From Pseudocercospora fijiensis CIRAD86 (taxonomy: Eukaryota > Ascomycota > Dothideomycetes > Mycosphaerellales > Mycosphaerellaceae): DNA of 64,000 nt. A model generated the notes under the pieces. The model made no database searches. It saw only the letters and a program-made list of their open reading frames with translations, and was not told the DNA's origin. Shown here piece after piece: positions 10,580-21,000 of this stretch (position 1 is the first letter of the stretch; every line of letters begins with the position of its first letter). The position numbers and the translations under genes were made by a program. The stretch covers positions 5,994,955-6,058,954 of the forward strand of contig NW_006921534.1 in the NCBI RefSeq assembly GCF_000340215.1, read 5' to 3'.

Positions 10580-11775
10580 ATGAGATGAGACTGCTGTAGA
10601 TGAGTATCTGGCTAGCGACTCCTCACCTGAAAATTTTAGCGTTCATGCCTTCTTTTTGCTTTTTTGAGCGAGCGTAGAGGCAGGCAGGCAGGCAGGCATT
10701 AACGTAACGAAGTAGCATTATTGTATGAAGTGTATTATAGCTCATAAAAGGAATGAATGGAGAGCGTGTGTGTGACGTGCAACGCTTGAGATGAGATTAT
10801 CGGATCGGATGTGAGGAATTGGCTTTTCGTTCTTGCTTTCACTTCACTTGCGAATGGGACTTACTTTGCATGAGTGTCAGAACATCTTAGGCTGTCTCTC
10901 TATCAGCAGCGAGTGGTTGATTCACTCGCCCACATCAATCTCACTGGAGTAAGGTAAGTCTCTCCTACTCTTGGAGATATGGATGGCGCTGACAAGAGGT
11001 CTAGTCCAAGACTTTTACCATCATCTTCGTTGGATAAGATAAGGTGAAGACTCTAAAAGAAATTCTGGATTCCTGCTACAAAACAACTCCTGAGTCTGAT
11101 ACCCTGACCGCGTGTTGGCGCACATCCTGCGATCATTCGCCTGCAAGACTCGTCATCGCCGGCTAGAACTATATACATTGTTGACAGAATGGAGCATGAC
11201 GATGTGCACGAAAAAGCTCTTCACGAGGCTGGGCACCATTCGAAGGACTTCCCGCCTTTCAGAAAGCTGAAGAAATTCTCGTCACTTCTTGCAACCGAAA
11301 CGAACTTTCTGGATGCCGGAGCACTTGGGACGAGGTTAGCTTGATCTGCGAATTCTGTGGAATGATCGATGCTAGGAATCGAAATAATGGTGCGGATGTG
11401 TGAAAGGTTGGATTTTCGATGTGGATGGGGGAGGGCGTTGTTCAGCTGTGCGAAGATTGCGCACCGTATGCGGATTGAGAGATTCGAAGATGGGAGATGA
11501 TAAGAGATTGGTCCATACGTACTACAAAGGAGTGGATGGACAGAGGAGCAGAGAGTGGAATTTCGCTGAGCAGCGAGACGCACCTGCCGTGGCTCTTGCC
11601 TTCACTTCCACTTTCACATGCGGGCACGCCGCGGATCCTTCCTAGCGCCCGTTCCTGCCGGAACTAACTTTGTGCAACATCGTTTAAAATCATTCCTATC
11701 TACTGAACTGTCATCATCAAAATCCGCGCCTGCACTACCTTCACGCCTGACAGACCCGCCGCTCATCCAGCAACA
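10580..11775. other. Intergenic region, PSY2 to BTB gene
   Basis: Ordinary composition, with no motif-bearing frame on either strand. Minus-strand frames at 11221-11583 and 11614-11985 overlap plus-strand frames and the BTB exons and are not called. The region should hold the 3' end of the upstream transcript and the BTB promoter. Confidence 0.4.
10678..10698 (+). repeat. AGGC microsatellite (5 units)
   Basis: Five perfect tandem AGGC tetranucleotides plus one base. A simple-sequence repeat in an intergenic region with no coding role visible. Confidence 0.9.
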
Positions 11776-12755
11776 ATGGCGCCGCCCATGGAGCGCTTCC
11801 TTGAGTAAGAGCGTGTGCATGCTTTTCTTCACTACAGGATAACCTAATCGGCGACACAGGGATTTCGCAACTGAGCTTGTGACCGTCAAGGTTGGACCAG
11901 AGGGTACTTCGAAGGAATACAAGGTGCCGAGAGGTATCTTGCGCGGTGCATCGCCATGGTTCGAGGCGGCACTGAAAGGTATCACGGGTGATCCACATCA
12001 TATCAATCCTGCTAATACTTGTAGATGAGCGCTTCAAGGAAAGTCGTACATCCACCATCGATATACTAGAAGATCGCCTAGAAGACTTTGGAATATTCCT
12101 TTACTTCCTCTTTTATGGCAGCATCGCCTACGAGGAAGCGAACGAGGGCATAAACATTGAAATCAGATTACAGAGCTTCGTCCAATGCAGCAGCGTCTGG
12201 ACTTTTGCCGACAAGTATCTGTTGCCTGACCTGAAGAACTGCGCCATGCTACGAGCTTGTCTGATGCTCTACGACGCCAGATGCGCCTTCGACGAATCGG
12301 CGCCCGATAAATTGTCTGCTGTGGCGCTGGCATCAGCCTGGCAAGCACTGCCTGAAGAGTCCACCCTTCGAAACATGATCGCAGACTACGTTGTCGATAC
12401 TCTGGAAAACAAGGAGCCGCTGGACATTGAATACTGCGCTGCCAATTGCCATGGCCTTGTCAGAGCAATGCATGCCTCGGAAGCTCAGTTCCACAAGTCT
12501 GCCAAAGGAGACTTCCCACGATACCGCAAGCCTGTCAAGTCATCTCTGTTAGAGAAGATCGATGCGGACGATGGTCTCTGGTGTTATCACCCACGTTGGG
12601 AGGTCTTGGAAACAGCATGCGCGGAGTGCGGCTACGAGATGGAGAGCCGCTACCTAGAGCACCGATGCATGGAATGTAAGAAGACAAATTGCAAAGACCA
12701 TGACACGACGACGCCTCTCGCTCTGTGCTATTGGTGTAGCGACGACTACTTATAA
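11776..12755 (+). CDS. BTB/POZ domain protein with C-terminal Cys cluster
   Basis: Three exons (11776-11804, 11860-11978, 12025-12755) give 292 residues. Introns are 55 bp (GTAAGA...CACAG) and 46 bp (GTATCA...TGTAG); each has a CTAAT branch-like motif. The spliced N terminus reads ELVTVKVGPEGTSKEYKVPR, then SPWFEAALKDERFKES and STIDILED, the classic fungal BTB fold, followed by WTFADKYLLPDLKNCAML (~105-125). The C terminus has CAECGYEME, HRCMECKKTNC and CYWC, a cysteine pattern that could bind zinc. BTB domains mediate dimerisation or Cullin-3 adaptor binding in general; this protein's partner is unknown. Both introns are needed to join the BTB core. Confidence 0.85.
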
Positions 12756-13490
12756 CTAAGGCGTTGGCATTTGTCGATTGACTATAGGAATCCATTGCGC
12801 AGATGAAAGGAGGAGAGGCGAGTCTGTTTCAAAGCGCAGAAATTGCAGCGCTATATAAGCGCATCGAGTAGCCTGCCTATCCGCAATCATGCTCAAGATA
12901 CAGTACTATAAGTTCGCCTCATGGTGCAATCTCTCTCGCCCACTCGTCTGGCGCCCTGCACGTAATCCCAGCCTAGTCCCCATCACCACCAATCTGCTCC
13001 CTCACAACAATCAATGTGGCTTGACCGCCCATCTGCGCCTTCTGCAAGAAGACAGATTGGAGTGCCCATGCTGACAAACCGCGTATGATTACCTGCAACG
13101 ACTGCTAATCTAACTACCATCACTAGAGGGCCGGAAGAATGGAAAGACATGAAAGATTCTTGAGACCTTGGGTATGATGTCTTGCGGACACAAGCATTCA
13201 TTGAGTTCCAGGTGAAAGCATCGCCGAGAATACCGCTCAGCAAAGGCGAAAGATAGAGCTCGAAGCAAGTCATCACCTTCATTCTTCAGATAGACCGAAT
13301 CCTGTTGTCCATCCTGATTCAAATCCCCCTTTTCATTTCAGGAGAACTTCGTTCGGTTCCTTCGCAGACCTTTCTCGTCCTCGTACGTGCTACTGTGAGT
13401 CGCGCCGCTCTCAATCAATCTGCGGCAAAATCTCTCCCTCACTCCTTCCTTCCCACCTCCCATCCCTTCCTCTCCCATCCCCATCATCTC
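12756..13490. other. Intergenic region, BTB gene to SUMO (convergent)
   Basis: The BTB gene runs rightward and SUMO leftward, so both 3' ends lie here. A 99-codon ATG frame on the minus strand (13282-12983) has no recognisable motif. A pyrimidine-rich plus-strand stretch occupies about 13420-13500. Nothing else recognised. Confidence 0.4.
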
Positions 13491-14033
13491 CTAATCCTCC
13501 TCACCCTCACCACCAATCTGCTCCTCCAAAACATCAACCGTATCCCCATCCTCCATACCCAACTGTACAAAAAAAAAGTCAGCATCATCATCATCATCAT
13601 AATCACCACCACCAAAAACCCCCCCATCCCACACCACCTTCTCGTAGTTACTCACCTCCCCAACACTACTCCCATCCAAAACCCTCTCCCCATCAAACAA
13701 AAACCTCAAAGCTTTCCGATCACGCTCGACTTTTGCGCTAAAAGCATCCTGCACACACAAATCAGCTCACGAAAAGAAAAAAAATTCTCAATCTTGATTT
13801 TGGAGGTGGTATCGATTCTTACTTACCATAGCTTTACCCATCTTGGTGCTGGTCTTCAATTTGAAGCTTTGTTCGAAACCGCGGTGGTCGCGGAAGGTGA
13901 TTGTGATTGAGGAGGAAGGTTGGGGTTGTGGGGGGTCGTCGTCGGTGGTGACTGGTGGTGGTGGGGGGCCTGGTGGTGGTGGTGGTGGGGGGAGGTCGGT
14001 GTCTGGGGTGGCGTCCATGGCTGGTGTGTTCAT
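13491..14033 (-). CDS. SMT3: SUMO precursor (Smt3/Pmt3)
   Basis: Ubiquitin-like modifier conjugated to lysines of many, mostly nuclear, proteins. Minus-strand exons are 14033-13827, 13748-13656 and 13562-13491, giving 123 residues. Introns are 78 bp (GTAAGT...TGCAG) and 93 bp (GTGAGT...TACAG), both phase 0. The fold runs from ITITFRDHRGFEQSFKLK (~43-60) through KALRFLFDGERVLDG (~81-95) to GMEDGDTVDVLEEQIGG (~102-118). Gly117-Gly118 is followed by EGEED, which a SUMO protease would remove. The N-terminal 42 residues carry two proline blocks around Gly22 and acidic residues, a longer and more proline-rich tail than I expect for fungal SUMO. ATG 14033 is the first in-frame start (A at -3); the GTG at 14204 is ignored. 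A second ATG lies at 14018. Confidence 0.93.
13563..13655 (-). other. SUMO intron 2 (93 bp)
   Basis: Donor GTGAGT, acceptor TTTTTTGTACAG. The intron stays open in frame, so unspliced reading inserts about 31 residues with an Asp run between SVGE and LGMEDGD. The conserved SUMO fold requires its removal. It contains a GAT trinucleotide repeat. Confidence 0.88.
13749..13826 (-). other. SUMO intron 1 (78 bp)
   Basis: Donor GTAAGT immediately after the ATG codon at 13829-13827; acceptor TGTGCAG. Splicing joins STKMGKAM to DAFSAKVERD in phase 0. Confidence 0.9.
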
Positions 14034-14523
14034 GGTTGTGTTGGAGTTGCGTGCGATGTGTAGGTGCGTCGCGAGGTTGTTGAAGGGGTTGAAGTTGCAG
14101 TGTCGGTGGAAGTGGAGGTGGAAGAAGGAGCTAGAAAGTTGCAAGTGTGCAGCAAGCTTATTGTCCGAAGTGAAGCTTTTGCGCGAGAGAGATGTTTCCT
14201 TCACTTTTTGTTTTTGTTTTTCTGACCGGTGAAAGGTTTAACAGCCAGCCCGGCATGAACTAGATTCACCTCGAATCTGGAAGGATGTGCTGCTTTGCTA
14301 AGGACGTGTATTAGCCTATTGGGTATCTCGAATATGGTCATTATACATTAAGCCGTGCTTCTTCAATCATTGGCGCAAGTCTCTTGCCTGACACCTCCAT
14401 CAACTGCGCGACGCGGCGCGGCGCGACCTCACTTCGACCTTCGAAGCTGTGCATCAATCATCACATGCATGGCGACTGCTGCCTGATCTCTCTCTTGGTC
14501 TATGCTCCATTTGAATTCACACT
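14034..14523. other. Intergenic region, SUMO to lipase (tandem, minus strand)
   Basis: Holds the SUMO promoter and the lipase 3' end. No protein-like frame recognised. A GC-rich patch (CGCGGCGCGGCGCG) lies at about 14409-14424. Confidence 0.45.
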
Positions 14524-16077
14524 TCACCCGACACCCTGCCCAGTAACAGCAGCTATCGCCAGCGTATCAATCCTCTTCTTATACAACTCCATCTTATGCA
14601 TCTCGGGATCCCCAAAAACCACATCCCGTAAATCCTCATCCGTGACCTGAACAGCCTCGACAGCATGCTTCCGACTCCCAGGCTTCTCCCTCAACATAAT
14701 CGTGCGACCCGCATTCGAAAGCGTCGCAGGAGGAACTTCCCATCTGGGCGGTTGGTACTTGTCCCCAGGCCGATACCCAGAACTGCTCAAAACTTGTTTG
14801 GAAACTTTCTTGCGAAGCGATGCGCAGATTTTTGTTGAACAGACGGGGGAAGGAGCGGCGACGAGTCGCACGATTGTGCTCATATATGATCGATCTGCGC
14901 GGACGACGACGTCTCCTTCGTTGGCGAAATGCATGAAGACGTTACGTTCGTAGCGTTTGCCGGCTGGGTTTTGCAATGGTAATAAGGAGACTGGAGGAGT
15001 TCCGAACGTGACGCAGTGGATTCTTTTGAGGAAGCCGGAGAGGTTGTTCAGCTGTGATTCGCAGCGAGGGGCGGTGGCGAGCATGTGCATATACAGCAGA
15101 GATGCCACAGCTCCGCCGGCCGAATGCCCCGTCAGAATTAGAGATGGAGGGTTTCGGGAATTGTTCTCTTCAAGAAGCTTCCGCAATCGAGCAGCCACGG
15201 GTGCGATCATTGATCTAGCGATTTGCAGGAAGCCGGCATGACAAGCATTTCCTTCGTCATCCAGAAAGCCCGTAGGCTCAGTTGGAGCAGCATTGAAGTT
15301 GACCAGCCAATCTATCGCATTCCAGGTCTTGCTCCCTCGAATGGCGAGAACGATCAGATTCTTATCCTCAAGCTGCCTACTCTTGATCGCCATAGCTTTT
15401 GTCCCCTGCCTCCAGTCCGCCTGAACGAAATCCTCCTTCTCATCACGTCTCGGCCTCCGATACACATCTACCGAAGCCTGAGCAGCCATGCAGATGATCT
15501 GCCAGGTTGGCATATATATTTTCATCGGCAACATGGCTGGAGGGAGTCGCGAGTTGGCATACAACCACGTCTTTCTGAAATCCACCCAGCCGCTTCCCAG
15601 TGCTTTATCATTAACCTTTCTTTCATCCACGCTCATGTGGTTCGTCATTTTCTCCAGTTCGCCATCGCTGCCATCCTCTTCGAGATCGATTTTTGCGAAA
15701 ACTTCGCTTACGATGGCGGCTACAGATGCCAGTCTGTCGCACATCGCAGCGCCTTGGTTTACCGTTTGAACCAGCTGCACCAAAGGACAATCATTGCTCG
15801 CTGTAGATCGCTGCGGTAGTGGAGGAGCTGCGAAATTCACGCTGCTCTGCCATGGCTGCTGTTGTCCATGCCCATATATCTCATTCCTCTGCGGCCGCGA
15901 TAGATCCGCCGTCGACATCCACGCAGAAGCCTTCTTCCTCAGTCTGCTGTTCGCCGGAGGTGGAGGCAAATACTGCTGACTCTGATACGGCTGCAGATAG
16001 AAGGCTCTGCTGGGCTGTTCACCATAATCGTACGAGTTCAGGTACGGATGGTAAGGTGGTGGTGGTGTTGCCGGCAT
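14524..16077 (-). CDS. Class 3 lipase (alpha/beta hydrolase)
   Basis: From ATG 16077 the product is 517 residues. The first ~100 are Pro/Gln/Tyr-rich and probably disordered, with no signal peptide, so a cytosolic or membrane-associated role is likelier than secretion. The Lipase_3 core begins near LIVLAIRGSKTWNAIDWL (~241-258). The nucleophile elbow is TGHSAGG with Ser319. The probable acid is Asp389 (NEGDVVVRAD), and His494 in FGDPEMHKMELY matches the DHxxxxY-type histidine of diacylglycerol-lipase-like enzymes. The substrate is likely an acylglycerol. The frame remains open upstream to 16257 without an ATG and looks Pro/Gln-rich, so the true start may be in an upstream exon. One candidate is ATG 16314 with donor at 16298 and an in-frame acceptor at 16227. 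Confidence 0.82.
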   Translation of the reverse strand: MPATPPPPYHPYLNSYDYGEQPSRAFYLQPYQSQQYLPPPPANSRLRKKASAWMSTADLSRPQRNEIYGHGQQQPWQSSVNFAAPPLPQRSTASNDCPLVQLVQTVNQGAAMCDRLASVAAIVSEVFAKIDLEEDGSDGELEKMTNHMSVDERKVNDKALGSGWVDFRKTWLYANSRLPPAMLPMKIYMPTWQIICMAAQASVDVYRRPRRDEKEDFVQADWRQGTKAMAIKSRQLEDKNLIVLAIRGSKTWNAIDWLVNFNAAPTEPTGFLDDEGNACHAGFLQIARSMIAPVAARLRKLLEENNSRNPPSLILTGHSAGGAVASLLYMHMLATAPRCESQLNNLSGFLKRIHCVTFGTPPVSLLPLQNPAGKRYERNVFMHFANEGDVVVRADRSYMSTIVRLVAAPSPVCSTKICASLRKKVSKQVLSSSGYRPGDKYQPPRWEVPPATLSNAGRTIMLREKPGSRKHAVEAVQVTDEDLRDVVFGDPEMHKMELYKKRIDTLAIAAVTGQGVG

Positions 16078-16809
16078 CGCGGGCGGATTCACATGAGCAC
16101 TGTTGGCATAGATAGGACCCCCGTAGACATTGTTCTGTGTCTGCGGTGCTGTTTGAGGTCTGGAATCCGCATCTTCTATTCTTGGTCTTGAAGGGTCGGA
16201 GAAGTGTACTGCATCGCAACGCGTACCTAAGGGGGAGGGGGAGGGGTACCCTGTTCACGCTAGAACGAAAGAAGGGAGCGTGCTTGGCAAGTGAATACCT
16301 CCCGTCGCTAGCATTCCTCGACAAGATCATATATCATCTAAAGAAGTTTGAGATGCGGATTATTATTAGCGATAAGCAAAAGCGAACACCCTACGAGGCC
16401 GCATCCGATCCGTAGAACTACGCATACATACTAAGCAATCTACGCTGCGCCCCAAATGCCTACGTTTCGCAAGTAGTTATAACTTTAGGCGGGTTCCGAA
16501 GACCAGACTAGACCAGACTAGCCTTAATTGCTAGTTAGTTTGCCTACCCCTACCCTCTACCTAGCCTATATAGGGGCGTTTATAAGTATTAGCCGGATTT
16601 GGGCTTATACTAGTTATAGAGTGTACTACTATCTCGTATATTAGGAACTCGTCTTAAAAATTCGTAGACACGCTTACTTACTCTAACTTCTTATAGGAAT
16701 AGCTGCCTTAAAATTTCTAGAATACTAATCCGTATAGCACTAATTACTAGTAGGATTTATATAGAATACCGTTCCGGAACTATCGCTAATTAGATATCCG
16801 GAAGCTCCT
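16078..16809. other. Lipase upstream region grading into RIP-mutated sequence
   Basis: To about 16500 the sequence keeps CA/TG. A polypurine run (plus strand) at 16231-16246 could serve as the pyrimidine tract of an intron for the minus-strand lipase gene. Beyond about 16500, after a short tandem of ACCAGACTAG, the sequence becomes TpA-rich. The last five bases, CTCCT at 16805-16809, are one copy of the TSD of A1. Confidence 0.5.
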
Positions 16810-17155
16810 TATTACGGTTACTCGCGACAGATCGTTAAGTGACTTCTTATTACGTGTAAGCCGAGGCTTCTTTAGAGAGGCTAATACAAGCGGGAGGCAG
16901 AGACAGAATAATTAGTACAAAGGTAATTCTAATTAGTAAGTAGGTAATATAAGTTAAACGCCTCGAGCTATAAGGGCATTCCGGCGTTCCTAAATATAAA
17001 GGAGATATCTTGTCTATAGTCGTAAGCGACGTAAGCGACGCTATCGCTCTCGACCGCTCCTATCGCTCCTAATAAGATAGAGCGATAGCTTAGCCTACTA
17101 GTCTTAGCGTCGCTCTAAGATTATATAAGGACTCTAACTAATTAGATCCGTAATA
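16810..17155 (-). repeat. A1 LTR, left (3' LTR)
   Basis: 346 bp, from TATTACGG to CCGTAATA, the RIP forms of the TGTTACGG/CCGTAACA termini seen in A3. It matches the LTR at 23362-23707 closely. Confidence 0.92.
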
Positions 17156-17180
17156 CTATCCCCCTCCTTAAGCGGGATAG

Positions 17181-17804
17181 TCCCTTATTCCGGAACTTTC
17201 TAATTCCAACTTCTTTACTATACTAAAGTTATTAAAGGACTTGTCTTCTCGTTAGCGTAAGGAAAATATCGTAAATAATATCCTTACCGACTGCCTCGAA
17301 ATACCGATCCGCTATTTTTATTACGAATAGGCCGATAAATCCTATAAAGTCGATCTCCGTTCCGGTCGCTGCTCCGAGTGCGCCCTATACGGCTAGTCCT
17401 ATAATATACAAGTTACTCGTATAGAGTATAAAAAAATCCGGAAGGCGCGCCTAAAGATAGCTAAAGATCTCGAAGCGGCCGAAAAGGAGGAGGACCTTTT
17501 TACGCGGAAGCTTTTCGAGTATCGCGCAAAGGTCCGTCGCTTACGTAAGTCGCTACGTATAAAGGAAGATCGGGAGGTATAAGCTTTTAAGGTAGAGGAA
17601 GCCTCTATTTAATAGGCGGAGGAGCTCGAAAGAGAGCTAGGCTCTTCGCCTATAGAGCCGATAATATTCTCGTTACCTACTAACGAGCCGTTTCCCCTAG
17701 ATAGCCGATTATAGATGTCGCCTTATAACTAGAGTCGTCTAGATAGGACGTCCTAGCCTACCTCTAAAATTCCTAGTAGGAGTACCGAGAGTCTAGTATC
17801 CTAA
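17181..17804 (+). pseudogene. Antisense Cys/coiled-coil ORF of family A (A1 copy)
   Basis: A 208-codon plus-strand frame, opposite to gag-pol, beginning 26 bp inside the 3' LTR boundary. It reads DCLEIPIR, then KVDLRSGRCSECALYG (a CxxC pair), a charged helical stretch (ARLKIAKDLEAAEKEEDL), and a Ser/Pro-rich end. Stops are TAG/TAA only. The A2 and A3 copies (52505-53128 and 55580-56203) have exactly the same length, with no indel. Function unknown; cysteine spacing suggests metal binding. Confidence 0.55.
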
Positions 17805-17931
17805 AGGTATATATTTTTAATGTTTCCTATCTATTTTATCTTCTAGCTAGTTAGTCTAGTAGTATAATTCTTAGCTATAAAAGACATAGTTGCTAGGTAC
17901 GCTATTAGAGTCCCCGCTCCTCGAGCTATAC

Positions 17932-18005
17932 TACCCTAGGTCGTTGAGAACTCTAAGGCGCTATAATCGATAGGGTCTAAGAGGTCGTAGGTTTAATTCC
18001 TATAC
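17932..18005 (+). other. 74-bp tRNA-like insertion in A1
   Basis: Starts TACCCTAGGTCG and ends ATTCCTATAC. It includes CTCTAAGGCGC, which resembles a tRNA D-arm/A box, and GGTTTAATTCC, which resembles a B box with C-to-T change. The sequence (C)TATAC occurs at both edges. It is present in A1 and A3 and cleanly absent from A2. It lies 3 bp beyond the pol stop codon (18009-18011, minus). A full cloverleaf could not be folded by eye, so a functional tRNA is not claimed. Confidence 0.4.
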
Positions 18006-18008
18006 TAG

Positions 18009-21000
18009 TTATTTCTTTTTTGTTCGGTTTTGAAATTTTTTGATTATCTGCTAACAGTTCTATAGGTTTTCTTTTAGTTCCTAGGTGTTTTCTAAATATA
18101 GGTATCCTTTCTATTTAATAAGGTATTTCTAACCTTACTAATCTAGGATCTTTTCGACTTTAAACTCATTTTCTTCCTTAGGTTGGAAGTAAAATGTTTC
18201 TTAATACGGTGTTTCGGCGTCTGCAGGTTCTAGTATAGAGATATAGAATACTAGGTAGATTTTCGCGTCGTCCGGTAGTTTAAGTCGGTAATTAATTAGT
18301 CCTTTAGGCTTATCAATTAGAAATAGCCCGACTTTAACGTAGTCTAGTTTCTTAGTCGATCTCCGGGTTTTTAGATTCTTTGTTAGGAGGTAGACCTTAT
18401 CCCCCTTTTTTAGCTAAGGTGCCATTTTTCGTTTAGCATTATATAGTCCCGTAATCTTTTCTTGAGATTCGGCAATTGCCCTTTACAATTCTTTATATAC
18501 CTGCTTTAAGTCTTCTAAAGCGCCTATCGCTTTATCCGCGTATAGATGCTATAAATACTGTTCCCCGAACAGCTACGGATGTTTCCTAAAATTAGCGAAG
18601 AATAGTGTCTCTTTCGTAGTCTTAGATTGTTAGTTATTCAGTATAAGTTATACTATAGGCAATAGCGATACCTAATTGTTTTGTGCGTAATTAACGTAGT
18701 GCCGTAAGTATACCTCTAAGGCCTAATTCTTAACTTCCGTTTAGCCGTCTATCTATAGATAGTATACCGTTAATAGCTTGTGCTTAATTCTAAGCGTCGC
18801 TGTAAGCGTCTTCTAGTAGTTTGACGTAAAGAGCTTGTCTCTGTCCGTAATATAGGTCTTTAGAAATCCGTAGTATCGTACAAGTCTATCTAGTACGAGG
18901 TATCCGAGTTGCTCTGCCGTACTTGCTTCGTTAGTAGGAATAAAGTATACGTATTTCGTAAGCCTATCGACTATAATAAGTATTATGTCGTAGCTATATC
19001 CTATAACCGGATCCTTAGACTTCGGTAGTTTCGTAATAAAGTCTATTATAACCTCGTCCTATAGTTTATCTAGTAGCGTCCTAAATTAGATATGTCTATA
19101 TCTAGCGTGTCTATTAGCCTTATTACGCTAACATTGTAGACATTTCTTAATATATTCTAGAACTCGTTGTCGTATATATAGGAATCCGAAGCTTCGCTTA
19201 ACTAGTTCTATTGTTTTTGAAACTCTAGGGTATCTATTTTCTAGTCCGTCGTAGTGTTGTCGTATACACTCCGTAACTCGTTCCTTAGGTACTTAGTATT
19301 TCCCGTATTCGATTGGAAACTATTCTTCTATATCCTAAAGAACTCGTATAATATAGTTGAATTCTTTTATATTAGCACTAAGGCTTCCGTCTTAGTTTGC
19401 TTTTAATATCTGCTGCTATACTAGTTCGTAACCCTCTATATAGTCGCTACGGCGGCTTAGTACGTCGGCTCGTCCGTTCTCGCGTCCTAGGGTATAGCGG
19501 ATTTCGAACTTGTACTACCTTAGTAGCTCCGACTAGCGGGCCTATCTTCGGGTTAGTACTTTAGTCGTAGTGAAGTAAGTTAGATTCTTATAATTAGAAA
19601 GAATCGTAAGACTTAGTACTCCTTCCGCGTATACTCGCTAGTATTATAGTAATACAACTATTGCAAGTAGCTCCTTATTATAGATATCGTAGTTCTATTC
19701 CGCGGGTAATATCTTTCTCGAGTAATAGGCTACCGGGTATCGTTTCCCGTTATGCTCCTATATAAGGCATACTCCTATAGCCCTATCCGACGCGTCTGTT
19801 TCTATCTAGACCGCCTTACTCCTATCGAATAATCGTAGCGTTAGCGCAGAAACGCATTGCTTCTTTAGCTGCCTAAACGCTTCGTCTTCCTTCGTACTCT
19901 AGTTCTATTTCTTGTCTTTCTTTATAAGCTCCGTAAGGGGTGCCGCTGTCTTAGAATAGCCCTCGATAAATTTCCTATTATAGTTAACTAATCCTAGGAA
20001 TGATTGTACGTCTTTAACGTATATAGGCGTTAGCTATTCCTATATTGACTTGGTTTTTTCTAGATCGATCCTGATTCCTATAGTGCTAATAATAAATCCT
20101 AGGAATTTGACTTCCTTCTTATAGAATTCGCATTTCTTAGGTATAGTCTTAAATCCTACTTAAGTAAATCGTTCAAAGACGTCCTACACTATTCGTATAT
20201 AGTCCGCGAGAGCTCCTTTAGTATAGACTAAGATATCGTCTATATATGCGATAACGTATATATCTAGAAGGTCTCGGAGGACTTCGTTTACAAGGTCTTA
20301 ATATAACGCTAGGGCATTTGTAAGTCCTATAGGTATAACTAAGAATTCGTAAAGCCTATATCTTGTTCGGAATACTGTTATCTATTCGTATCTAGCTGCT
20401 ATACGTATTGTATAAAACGTATCGCGTAGGTCAATCTTCGTATACTAGTCTAATCTAGTTAATCGGTCTTGCATTTCTTCGATATTCGGTAGTAGGTACC
20501 GATTCTTAATTGTAATATCGTTAAGTCGTCTAAAATCGACTACTAGCCGTCCTTCGTCTAATCCGGCTTTCGGAACGAATATTACTAGTAAGGCTGCCGA
20601 GGATGTCGACTTCTATATCTAGCCTTTTTCTAATTTCTCTTTTAGCTACTTGTCTAGGGTTTTAAGCTCTTTCTTAGATATTGCGTATAAGGGTCCCTAT
20701 AGAGGCTCTTTCCTAGGCTGTAAGTGTATTTTATAATCCTATAGTTAGTGTTTAGGTAAGGCTACCTTGCCTCTCTCCTCTTTAAAGAGTCGCTTCTACT
20801 TACTATACTCTTTAGGAATGTCTAGGTCCGAGATTCTAGTTTTATTCTTCGATAGTGTATAACTTCTATCCTTCCCGTAATTATTGTTATAACCCTCCTA
20901 ACCTAACGGTAGTATCGATCCGGGTTGAATACGGTTCTCCGTAATTCCTATCGACGTAAACGTCTTACGAATCGCCCTACGTTTATTAATCTTATCTACC

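Noticed and set aside
11221..11985. Minus-strand frames near the BTB gene 5' end
   Set aside because: Antisense to the BTB exons or without motif; introns and BTB motifs support the plus strand.
12983..13282. 99-codon minus-strand ATG frame between the BTB gene and SUMO
   Set aside because: Some cysteines, but no convincing signal peptide or family; it lies where the two convergent 3' ends are expected. A short GTAATC...TTGCAG intron-like stretch near 13040-13090 gave no consistent gene model.
13305..13910. 201-codon plus-strand frame
   Set aside because: It is the antisense of SUMO exons and introns; the Pro/Leu/His/Ile-rich reading comes from pyrimidine-rich sequence.
17920..18010. Calling a functional tRNA gene in A1/A3
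   Set aside because: A- and B-box-like motifs are present, but acceptor arms do not pair and the anticodon loop lacks U33 in the foldings tried by eye.
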